Part shown: one piece after another, positions 1-7,120 of the stretch
How positions within the stretch are numbered: position 1 is the first letter of the stretch
How the letters are laid out: each line of letters begins with the position of its first letter
NCBI RefSeq assembly: GCF_902728235.1
Contig: NZ_CACVBO010000001.1
Span: 372,001-436,000, forward strand
Source: Lentimonas sp. CC4
GTDB lineage: Bacteria > Verrucomicrobiota > Verrucomicrobiia > Opitutales > Coraliomargaritaceae
Direction: 5' to 3'
Length of the DNA: 64,000 bases
Notes under the pieces: generated by a model
What the model was told of the DNA's origin: nothing
Database searches by the model: none
Seen by the model: the letters and a program-made list of their open reading frames with translations, nothing else
Program-made: the position numbers and the translations under genes

Positions 1-213
1 TGCGTTCGCGACGGGCGGCGCAATCTCGTCACGCGCATCATGCACATGGCCAATCAAGACCGCCATGCGGTCGCGGTAAGCCGAGAGCTCGGCATCCACC
101 GTCAGGATCTTCTCCAATTCATCCGCGTCCACTTCGCTGAGTTCGCCAGTCAATAAAGCGACCACACGGAGCTCCAGCTCTTCTCTCAAACTTCTGGGGT
201 CTGAATCACTCAT
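1..213 (-). CDS. Possible anti-sigma-type regulator, N-terminal 71 residues only
   Basis: The gene runs off the left edge; 71 codons are visible. The start is an ATG that overlaps the TGA of the upstream ECF sigma factor (ATGA), so the two are translationally coupled. The visible part is acidic and helical (LREELELRVVALLTGELSEV, then DADELEKIL and DAELSAYRDRM), with no zinc-binding HxxxCxxC motif and no membrane segment yet. Genes placed directly after an ECF sigma factor in this way are often its anti-sigma factor; here that rests on position and on the N-terminal helical segment, not on a recognised domain. The rest of the protein would decide the family. Confidence 0.6.
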   Translation of the reverse strand, partial: MSDSDPRSLREELELRVVALLTGELSEVDADELEKILTVDAELSAYRDRMAVLIGHVHDARDEIAPPVANA

Positions 214-758
214 TGTGTAATGCCCTCCTTGTTGAGTTCTAGTTCTAATGATTTGAGCGCGTGGTGTAGACTGTAGCCGACATTGCTAACAGTCATCTCC
301 ATGCGCTCCGAAATTTGTTTATAGCTTAAATTATCGATGAATTTGAGCCGCACCAAATGCTGATCGCGCGGTTTCAAGCGCTCAATGCACACCCGCATCA
401 GGCCAGTGCGCTCATCGATTTCAGATAATTCATCGGGTGACGGCGAAGGATCCTCGGGCTCCACCTCTGCCGCATCCTCCGTGCGCGGGAACGGCACCAC
501 CTTACTCGACTTACGCAGACTATCGATCGCCAGCCGGCGCACCGTCGTATACAGCCAGGCTTTCGGGTGTTCCACCTCCGCCAAATTCTTTTGCAGCCGT
601 AAAAACGCCTCTTGCACTACATCCTGAGCGAGCTGCTCATTTTTGACCATTTGGTGCGCAAATCCCAGCAACGGCGATTCCAAGTCATGGAACAGCCCAA
701 TCAATCGGCGCTGCTGCACGCGCTGAGTCGCCTCATCTGCTGTGCCGGATGAGCTCAA
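210..758 (-). CDS. ECF-type RNA polymerase sigma factor
   Basis: Sigma-70 family protein of the extracytoplasmic-function type. Region 2 is seen in LAQDVVQEAFLRLQKN and HPKAWLYTTVRRLAIDSLR; region 4 in LKPRDQHLVRLKFIDNLSYK followed by the helix-turn-helix QISERMEMTVSNVGYSLHHA. The open frame extends upstream to position 884, but no convincing start is seen there. A TTG at 758 gives a normal 182-residue ECF protein and overlaps the stop of an 11-codon frame that begins with ATG at 792, so coupling is possible. The 3' end overlaps the next gene by 4 bases. Which stress it answers to cannot be told. Confidence 0.85.
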   Translation of the reverse strand: MSSSGTADEATQRVQQRRLIGLFHDLESPLLGFAHQMVKNEQLAQDVVQEAFLRLQKNLAEVEHPKAWLYTTVRRLAIDSLRKSSKVVPFPRTEDAAEVEPEDPSPSPDELSEIDERTGLMRVCIERLKPRDQHLVRLKFIDNLSYKQISERMEMTVSNVGYSLHHALKSLELELNKEGITQ

Positions 759-796
759 ATTGCGTAGGGGTTCGGGGTGAAGGCGTTCATCTTTAT

Positions 797-826
797 AGTT
801 CGTTCTAGTGTGTAGACGGACGAACT
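797..826 (-). promoter_or_regulatory. Inverted repeat in the leader of the ECF sigma gene
   Basis: Perfect 7-bp arms (AGTTCGT and ACGAACT) separated by 16 bases lie just upstream of the sigma-factor coding region. The space between holds a CGTC-like motif typical of ECF -10 elements, which would fit autoregulation. No transcription start can be assigned, so this is a weak call. Confidence 0.25.
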
Positions 827-908
827 GTGACTTTCTTAGAACTTTTTTAGAAAAAGTTACGCATCCCCAGCAACATTGCCACATAAAAGCGTTTGGAACG
901 GCAACTGC

Positions 909-1386
909 GGGAGGGATGGCCTCCGCGCTTGCCGCGTTCTACGCTGCCGTCAGCCGAGCCTCAGCACCGGATCACAGCACCAGCACACCGCAAAGACGAG
1001 GCGGAGCTCATCCCTCCCAAAGTGTAACACTGCGGGAGGGATGGCCTCCGCGCCGTCCGCCGAGCCTCAGCACCGATCCACAGCACCGATCCACTGCACC
1101 AGCACACCGCAAAGACGAGGCAGAGCTCGTCCCTCCCAAACAAATCACTGCGGGAGGGATGGCCTCCGCGCCGTCAGCCGAGCCTCAGCACCGATCCACA
1201 GCACTCAACCACTGCACCAGCACACAGCAAAGACGAGGCGGAGCTCGTCCCTCCCAAACAAATCACTGCGGGAGGGATGGCCTCCGCGCCGTCAGCCGAG
1301 CCTCAGCACCGAGCCTCAGCACAGAGCCACTGCACTCAACCAATGCACCCACACACCGTAAGGACGAGGCGGAGCTCATCCCTCCC
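909..1386. repeat. Palindromic repeat array A, four units
   Basis: Four head-to-tail units at 909-1018, 1034-1137, 1152-1255 and 1270-1386. Each unit starts with GGGAGGGATGGCCTCCGC and ends with an imperfect reverse complement, GCGGAGCTCGTCCCTCCC, so each can fold into a long stem enclosing a CA-rich centre (CAGCACCGATCCACAGCAC). Units are joined by short linkers such as AAGTGTAACACTGC or AAACAAATCACTGC. The first unit carries an extra CTTGCCGCGTTCTACGCTGC segment. The architecture is that of REP/BIME elements, and the array lies just downstream of a REP-associated transposase gene. Confidence 0.9.
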
Positions 1387-1405
1387 ACACAAGACGTGCT
1401 ACTAG

Positions 1406-1888
1406 TCAATCATGCCATGACAAAGGAAACATCTCACCTGCATACGGCCAATCCTCCGCTTTCTGCACCAAACCCGCCCGAACAGGATTATTGAACACAT
1501 ACGCCCACTTCTCCGAGTAACTTTCTCCAGTGCGTAATTCACGATCCCAGAAGTCTCGTTGCCACAATTTTCCATCTTGCCCCAGCTTCGCACTGCTAGC
1601 GAAACACGACTTCCAATAGCCCACCCAAGGTTTCAACGACGGACTCGGTAATGCATTCGGCGCACAAAATAAATGTATGTGATCTGGCATGATCACATAG
1701 CGCCCCACCATAAACACTGAACTGTCAGACCACAATTCCCGAAGCAGAGTATGCACTCGCTCATTAGCTAAAATCGGACGACGCTCTTTCACACACACCG
1801 TCACAAATTGAATCGAGGATCGGTTTCCCTTAGCCATCGAAGGCAAATGCACCGGGCGCTTACGATTAGGGCATTGGTTTTCCGACAT
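1406..1888 (-). CDS. REP-associated tyrosine transposase (RAYT, Y1/HUH family)
   Basis: A 160-residue single-strand transposase of the IS200-like Y1 family. The HUH metal-binding motif is MPDHIHLF, and the catalytic tyrosine sits in the family-typical KWAYVFNNPVRAGLV followed by WPYAGE. The N-terminal strand SIQFVTVCVKERRPIL is also characteristic. The ATG at 1888 was chosen because the upstream extension of the open frame is translated repeat array. RAYTs act on REP-type hairpins and are normally single-copy, domesticated genes. The gene is bracketed by arrays A and B of one palindromic family, the expected setting. No terminal IS ends are needed or seen. Confidence 0.92.
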   Translation of the reverse strand: MSENQCPNRKRPVHLPSMAKGNRSSIQFVTVCVKERRPILANERVHTLLRELWSDSSVFMVGRYVIMPDHIHLFCAPNALPSPSLKPWVGYWKSCFASSAKLGQDGKLWQRDFWDRELRTGESYSEKWAYVFNNPVRAGLVQKAEDWPYAGEMFPLSWHD

Positions 1889-1940
1889 GCAATAAACATG
1901 AACAAATGAGCAACAAACGCAAGCTGCGAACAAAAATCGC

Positions 1941-2388
1941 GGGAGGGATGGCCTCCGCGCCGTCAGCCGAGCCACAGCACTCAACCACTGCACCAACACA
2001 CCGTAAGGACGAGGCGGAGCTCATCCCTCCCAAAGTGTAACACCGCGGGAGGGATGGCCTCCGCGCCGTCAGCCGAGCCTCAGCACCGAACCACAGCACT
2101 CAACCACTGCACCAACACACCGTAAGGACGAGGCGGAGCTCATCCCTCCCAAAGTGTAACACCGCGGGAGGGATGGCCTCCGCGCCGTCAGCCGAGCCTC
2201 AGCACCGAACCACAGCACTCAACCACTGCACCAACACACCGTAAGGACGAGGCGGAGCTCATCCCTCCCAAAGTGTAACACCGCGGGAGGGATGGCCTCC
2301 GCGCCGTCAGCCGAGCCTTAGCACCGATCCACTGCCCTCAACCACAGCACCAGCACACCGCAAAGACGAGGCGGAGCTCGTCCCTCCC
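1941..2388. repeat. Palindromic repeat array B, four units
   Basis: Units at 1941-2031, 2047-2150, 2166-2269 and 2285-2388, with an exact 119-bp period for the last three. They carry the same ends as array A, and the linker AAAGTGTAACACCGC is conserved between units. The array lies upstream of the transposase gene, between its start and the terminator of the next gene. The near identity of neighbouring units suggests recent tandem amplification. Confidence 0.9.
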
Positions 2389-2392
2389 AAAC

Positions 2393-2433
2393 AAAAAAAG
2401 ACCCTTGGTTCCTATATGGAACCAAGGGTCTTT
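2393..2433 (-). terminator. Rho-independent terminator of the 104-residue gene
   Basis: A perfect 16-bp stem (AAAGACCCTTGGTTCC at 2397-2412 and its complement at 2418-2433) with a TATAT loop. Read on the minus strand it is followed by a run of seven T. It lies 30 bases after the stop of the gene ending at 2463 and also insulates it from repeat array B. Confidence 0.9.
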
Positions 2434-2462
2434 GCTAAAAAACAGATCTGAAGCGATAGAAC

Positions 2463-2777
2463 CTATGCGGCGACTTCGCGTAATTCTCCAGTCAGGCTCG
2501 CGAATTCAACTTCACACGCTTTCGCGATTTCACCTGCAGCCTCAAGCAACACGCGCTCTGGTAGTAAATTAATCGAAACAACCACGGTTGCTGGCGAAAT
2601 CGACTTTTGATTGATCGATACCATCAAGCTCGGGCTCCGCATGAATTTACCGATATGCTTAATGAACGTATCGACATCCGCTTGAGCCTCGAAACAAAAG
2701 TGACGCTGAACCAGTAGGGATCCGTCGCGTAGCTCGATTACCCAATTGTTAAGTTCACCTGCGTCATTCAGTTTCAT
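2463..2777 (-). CDS. Hypothetical protein, 104 residues
   Basis: A small cytoplasmic protein that I do not recognise. It has alternating strands and helices (LNNWVIELRDGSLLVQRHF, FEAQADVDTFIKHIGKFM, ATVVVSINLLPERVLLEAAG). The pattern faintly recalls a pterin-4a-carbinolamine dehydratase fold (a strand, a helix with F..F, a second strand, a helix), but the diagnostic HHP segment is absent, so no function is assigned. A strong ribosome-binding site (AAGGAGAT, 8 bases before ATG) and a strong terminator mark it as a well-expressed single-gene unit. Its promoter must lie in or near the iteron structure at 2951-3104. Confidence 0.75.
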   Translation of the reverse strand: MKLNDAGELNNWVIELRDGSLLVQRHFCFEAQADVDTFIKHIGKFMRSPSLMVSINQKSISPATVVVSINLLPERVLLEAAGEIAKACEVEFASLTGELREVAA

Positions 2778-2950
2778 AGTATGTATCTCCTTATTATGTG
2801 TGTTGATTTATTTAAGGTGCCGCATCGTGCGACACATCGGATATCAACAGATTCCGTGCCAATTTATAAAAATGCAAAAAAAGTGAGCAACCGCCTCAAT
2901 CGCCAATGCTCTTACCCTTAATCCTACTCATAATTATAAAAAATGAGTTG

Positions 2951-3104
2951 AACCGTTAATTAACGTTAATGGACGTTAATAGGATAGCAGAAATACATGG
3001 ATTTAGCAGACTTGCCGATTTTCTTAAAATTGCCATTCGTCTGTCAGGCCATCGCTATCATGGCTCTGGCTCTGATTAACGTGCATTAACGTGCATTAAC
3101 GGTT
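2951..3104. repeat. 154-bp inverted structure with three 10-bp iterons in each arm
   Basis: The left arm, 2951-2980, has GTTAAT three times at an exact 10-bp spacing (CCGTTAATTAACGTTAATGG, then ACGTTAAT). The right arm, 3075-3104, is its reverse complement with four differences in 28 bases (ATTAACGTGCATTAACGTGC, then ATTAACGG). The 94 bases between are AT-rich and contain CAGAC and GTCTG. One helical turn per iteron suggests cooperative binding of a protein on one face. It may be an operator of the gene at 2463-2777, a MITE, or an integration or replication site. No gene was found from 2778 to 3254. Confidence 0.75.
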
Positions 3105-3254
3105 TAAGAAACTGAACCTAAGCCTACTTCCGAATTTAGGATACTCAGACTCATACTCAAAGCGCCGCAAAGAAGACCTCACGATTTCACCCAGAGGATT
3201 AAGAGTATGAGTAAGATTACGATTAGGATCCCTAAAAATGTTATATTTCTATTC

Positions 3255-3995
3255 TCAGCGCAGCTTCTCGTCAAAGAACCGCAGCAGTAAGTCGAAACAG
3301 TTGCGGGCCACTGCGGGATTATGGCGCGGGCCTTCGTCACGCAGAAAGGCATGCGCTGCGTTGAACTCGTGCCACTCATAATCCGCATTCACCTCATCCA
3401 GACGGGCAGCAATTGCTCGACGACCTTCAAGTGGAACATGCGGATCCTGCCGGCCCCACACAAAAAGGAACGGCGTCGGAACACCGGCAAACCGCACCAG
3501 TGTGTCATCCTGCTTGCCGGCACCCAAAGTCCCCGAATGTATATCGGTCGGATAAAATGCCGCCACGGCCGAGACGAGCGGTTGAAAGCCAGCACGCACC
3601 GCAAGGTGACCGCCGAGGCAAACACCGAAGCTGCCGACTTGCCCCGTGCTACGAGGATGCGTAGCCAAGAACTGAGAAACGACTGCGGCATCTTCATCCG
3701 ACGAATCGAGCTCTTTAGTAAACTTGAGCTCATTGCCACGCTCCGTGCCCGCTTGATCATATTCAAGCACCGTGCCAGCCGCTTCAAACTCGTGATACAC
3801 TTCAGGCACCGCCACGAGAAACCCATGCCCCGCCAACGCTGCCGCCATGCGGCGGATCGGCCCCGTCATTTGATAAATCTCCGAATAAAAAATCACCGCA
3901 GGGTGCTGCCCCTCGCCTGCCGGCACGAACAAATGCGTGCGCATCGCGCCGCGTGTGGTGGAAAGATCAACGAAAGTATCCGGCTCAATAGTCAT
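3255..3995 (-). CDS. Dienelactone hydrolase family protein
   Basis: An alpha/beta hydrolase of 246 residues. The triad is visible: the nucleophile Cys126 in GSFGVCLGGH (the Cys in place of Ser marks the dienelactone hydrolase family), Asp184 in GRQDPHVP and His215 in NAAHAFLRD. Family members open lactone rings, such as dienelactone in chloroaromatic or carboxymethylenebutenolide breakdown; the substrate here is unknown. The ATG at 3995 was preferred over the longer frame to 4106 because it is preceded by GGAGG and because the extension reads through an intergenic repeat (4056-4088). Monocistronic. Confidence 0.9.
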   Translation of the reverse strand: MTIEPDTFVDLSTTRGAMRTHLFVPAGEGQHPAVIFYSEIYQMTGPIRRMAAALAGHGFLVAVPEVYHEFEAAGTVLEYDQAGTERGNELKFTKELDSSDEDAAVVSQFLATHPRSTGQVGSFGVCLGGHLAVRAGFQPLVSAVAAFYPTDIHSGTLGAGKQDDTLVRFAGVPTPFLFVWGRQDPHVPLEGRRAIAARLDEVNADYEWHEFNAAHAFLRDEGPRHNPAVARNCFDLLLRFFDEKLR

Positions 3996-4055
3996 AGTGC
4001 CTCCACAGAATCGGTTCAGGATGCAGACGTAAACGCCAAACACAGCGGAGTAATG

Positions 4056-4088
4056 AGCGTAGTCGAGTTTCTTTAGGTGCTCGACCGA
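4056..4088. repeat. Short interspersed repeat, copy 1
   Basis: The segment AGTCGAGTTTCTTTAGGTGC followed by TCGACCGA recurs almost unchanged at 13614-13645. It lies upstream of the dienelactone hydrolase gene. Internally GTCGAG and CTCGAC are complementary, so it can form a small hairpin. Confidence 0.6.
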
Positions 4089-4218
4089 AAAGGCGATTGA
4101 TCCCACCCCTCCAAGCGGCTAGCCACCTACATTCGACAAGCTCATGTCAGGCAAGGAAGCCACCGACTTACATCACTTCCTTTCAGGTCTCCCCCCTCAG
4201 CTCTCAGCCTTCTTCCTC

Positions 4219-7020
4219 TCACCCCTGCACACTCAACCCCGTCGGCAAGGACTCACCAAAGAGCTGCTGAATATCCTTCGCGTCGATCGGTGTGTATTCC
4301 CGCAAAGGCAGTAAGCGTTTCTCACTGGCGCCAGACTCCACCGCCTTCGCTAAAATGCGCTCGCGCACTTCCTGCGTCACATCGTGGTCGCGATTGTTTA
4401 CGATGCGTGCCGCCTGCACAAAGAGCTGCGGCATATTCCTGAGATTATCACGCGTCCAATCAAGAGGCTCCAGTGCATCAAAGGCTCTCTCAACTTCAAT
4501 TGGATCGAGCAATGCGTGTTCACCGCCATACAGCGGCACACGGCTCAGCAAGCGCCCGAGCGCCCAAATCGAGTGATCACAAAAGCTCTCTTTGCGCGTC
4601 TCAATGCTCTGCGTGAAATGATGCGCCAAGGCCAAGCGCTTATCTGTCGACAAATGCTCAAACGCGCCGAGCATGCGCGCAGGTTCGTAAGACTGCTTGG
4701 TATCTTGCAGCACTTTTTCAATCCACTCGTCATAGAGACTCTCTTGTTGCGTCTGACTCAGACCGCCAGCCACACGACGCCACAGCAAAAAGTATTGCTC
4801 GCGGTTCGCCTTACTCGTCACAAACGCCAAATCCAATTCCTGAATCAACCATAAGGTGCGCAAATAATATTCGTCTAGCGGATGCCCATACCCCGGGCGC
4901 AGCAAATAGCCCGCCGCATTCAGCCACGCCAATTCATGCTCCTGCGAAATATCACGCCGCGTAATACACTGACTCAATGGCTGCCACAGTTCACGAATCA
5001 GCGGCACATTCCATTCGCGCCGCCCTTGATGGCAAATCGCTTCCAGCGCCTTTAGCATCCCAGCGGCTTGCGCAGGCTTCGTCACGTCACGGTCAAAGGC
5101 CAACTCAATCGCAGCCTTCGCCGCAACCAGATCTTCCGTGCTGATACCAATATCGGCAACTTTCCCGCGCGGCGCATCCTCAGTATCTGCTGCGCTTTCA
5201 CGCAAATTAAACTCCAGACGCCAGTTGCGATTCTGTCCCTGAATGCGTCGCACACTCACGCAATTCACGCGTAAAATACCGAGCGTATTCAGGTGCGCTT
5301 CCAAATGAATTGGCACGCTGCCGTCTTCCGGCATCGGTTCCTCAGGCGGCAACTGCGCCATGGTATGCATCGACGGCAACTTATGAAAATCGTGCTCGTT
5401 ATGCGCAACCAGCTCCGCGCCTTTATCCTGCTCACGACAGGTCGACGTGTAAGCCTGAAATTGCACGGGCGTATTCACCTTCAACTGTAGATTCAACGAT
5501 ACAATCCGCGTCGACTCCTCCAAGGGACTGCCTTGCGGCAACACACAGACCAACCGTGTTTCCGTCTTTGCGCCGCCCTTCTTTTTCTTGCCGCGCTTGG
5601 TCGGCACACTCACCTCGATGTAAAAACTATGCCCTGAGCCGCCTTCAATCGTAGTCGCATGTTCGCGCTGCTGACTCGCCTGATACCACGCCGCACCACG
5701 AGCCACAGCCAAATCCAACTGATCATTGGTCAAGCACGCAGGCGTGGCGCCTTGCCAATGCGCCACTTGCGCAACGAGACGATCCTGAACCTGCTCCGAA
5801 TCGAGGCTGCCACCATTAAACAAAATCGCATCCACTTTACGCTGACGAATGAAGTCCGCCAAGTGATGCGTGATCGCCGAGTCCTGCGCATACGGCAACC
5901 CGATCTCACGCAGCCCGCCGCTCTTATTCTCTGGTTGCACATCAGATTCACAGTGCGGAAAGAAGCCTTCCAAAATTGTATTCAGAATCTCACTACGTGA
6001 CAGCGCCACCGTTTGCACCGAAGCAAACAAATTGCCCCCTTCCGCAGCGAGTGCGATCGTGAATACCTCGCCCGCATCGCCAGCGGCCGACAGCACACGT
6101 TCCTTCAAGTCACGGCATTGCGCAGTCAACTGACTCCACGTCTTCGACGACAAAGGCTCTGATTGCGACAGCTTCGCCTCGGCTTGGTGCGCCAACGCAA
6201 GATCAACATTATCACCGCCCAACAAGATGTGATTGCTCACCGCAATGCGGCGCACACTCGGAAGTGCCTCTCCTGCCTGCAAGGCCAACTCAAACAAACT
6301 AAAGTCAGACGTGCCGCCGCCGATATCACACACCAGCACCACCTTCGGTTGCTCACTCAGCCCTGCAATCACTTGCTCCCACTCCTCAACATTCGGATGT
6401 TGCTCCAACCACGCATAGAACGCCGCCTGCGGTTCTTCCAGCAATCGCGTGCCCTTCGGGTAGTGCGCCCGCTCGGCCGCATCCAGCGTCAGGCGTTGCG
6501 CCACCGTATCAAACGAAGCTGGCACCGTGATGACGACATCCTGCCGATCGAACTGCGACTGCTTATCCGTTGCGCCAATGGTTTGATCCCATGCGAACCG
6601 TAAATAATCCAGATACGCCGCACTCGCCTCAACTGCTGAGCGTTTCTGCTCGTCCGCAATCGCCGTGCTTTTCCACGGCAGGAGTTTCGCCTCACGATCG
6701 ATCCCCGCGTGACACAGCCACGACTTCGCCGAACTAATCGTGCGCTCCGACTCCGAAGCCGCACGATCACGCGCCAGTAAACCAACCACGGTTTCCTGAC
6801 TCCACGCCGCATCCTCCTTTTCCTGCAAGGTGGCATTCTCAGCATCGCTCAAGAAATAACAAAACGAGGGCAAGGTCGTGCGTTCACGCACCGTGTCGAG
6901 CGACTCAAATTGAGGAATCGAAAACACCTGCGTGCCCGCAGACGGATCTTTCGAATCGATGTAAGAGAGCGCACAATTACTAGTGCCAAGGTCAATGCCG
7001 ATAAAGTAACGAGCAGCCAT
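4219..7020 (-). CDS. Hsp70 family protein with C-terminal DUF3731 domain
   Basis: 933 residues. The actin-like Hsp70 ATPase is at the N-terminus: phosphate-1 motif GIDLGTSNCALSYID (from residue 8), phosphate-2 motif VLVCDIGGGTSDFSLF (near 226) and adenosine motif ILFNGGSLDSEQV (near 400). A short basic loop, KRGKKKKGG, interrupts the region after it. The last 330 residues are a helical domain of the DUF3731 type instead of the usual DnaK substrate-binding lid. It is the last gene of a three-gene operon with another Hsp70 and a DUF2760 protein. A specialised chaperone role, probably on a dedicated client, is inferred; no DnaJ or GrpE gene is nearby. Confidence 0.9.
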   Translation of the reverse strand: MAARYFIGIDLGTSNCALSYIDSKDPSAGTQVFSIPQFESLDTVRERTTLPSFCYFLSDAENATLQEKEDAAWSQETVVGLLARDRAASESERTISSAKSWLCHAGIDREAKLLPWKSTAIADEQKRSAVEASAAYLDYLRFAWDQTIGATDKQSQFDRQDVVITVPASFDTVAQRLTLDAAERAHYPKGTRLLEEPQAAFYAWLEQHPNVEEWEQVIAGLSEQPKVVLVCDIGGGTSDFSLFELALQAGEALPSVRRIAVSNHILLGGDNVDLALAHQAEAKLSQSEPLSSKTWSQLTAQCRDLKERVLSAAGDAGEVFTIALAAEGGNLFASVQTVALSRSEILNTILEGFFPHCESDVQPENKSGGLREIGLPYAQDSAITHHLADFIRQRKVDAILFNGGSLDSEQVQDRLVAQVAHWQGATPACLTNDQLDLAVARGAAWYQASQQREHATTIEGGSGHSFYIEVSVPTKRGKKKKGGAKTETRLVCVLPQGSPLEESTRIVSLNLQLKVNTPVQFQAYTSTCREQDKGAELVAHNEHDFHKLPSMHTMAQLPPEEPMPEDGSVPIHLEAHLNTLGILRVNCVSVRRIQGQNRNWRLEFNLRESAADTEDAPRGKVADIGISTEDLVAAKAAIELAFDRDVTKPAQAAGMLKALEAICHQGRREWNVPLIRELWQPLSQCITRRDISQEHELAWLNAAGYLLRPGYGHPLDEYYLRTLWLIQELDLAFVTSKANREQYFLLWRRVAGGLSQTQQESLYDEWIEKVLQDTKQSYEPARMLGAFEHLSTDKRLALAHHFTQSIETRKESFCDHSIWALGRLLSRVPLYGGEHALLDPIEVERAFDALEPLDWTRDNLRNMPQLFVQAARIVNNRDHDVTQEVRERILAKAVESGASEKRLLPLREYTPIDAKDIQQLFGESLPTGLSVQG

Positions 7021-7035
7021 TTTTTAATTCAGTTT

Positions 7036-7100
7036 GTAGGGGCGTTGCTTGCGACGACCGAGACTCCACGAGTGCGGTCTTCGGCGAGCAAAGCCCCGAC
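7036..7100. repeat. REP-like palindrome, family 2, copy 1
   Basis: Begins GTAGGGGCGTTGCTTGCG and ends with the imperfect complement CGGCGAGCAAAGCCCC, with ACCGAGACTC/AGTGCGGTCT in the centre. It sits in the 100-bp gap between the two hsp70 genes. Further copies are at 14027-14104 and, as a half, at 17896-17925; this copy and the last also share the preceding bases AATTCAGTT. Confidence 0.8.
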
Positions 7101-7120
7101 GACAAGATTGCTTTCTATTT

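Noticed and set aside
210-884. ATG at 884 as the start of the ECF sigma factor
   Set aside because: It adds 42 residues without family resemblance and runs through the likely promoter region with the inverted repeat at 797-826.
808-1494. Long plus-strand open frames of up to 228 codons through array A
   Set aside because: They translate the palindromic repeat itself into recurring His/Ser/Arg-rich peptides; no start signal and no protein character.
2463-2777. Pterin-4a-carbinolamine dehydratase
   Set aside because: Only the order of strands and helices is similar; the HHP-type active site is absent.
3321-4076. 251-codon plus-strand frame opposite the dienelactone hydrolase
   Set aside because: It is antisense to a gene with an intact catalytic triad and ribosome-binding site; its translation is Arg/His-rich without any domain.
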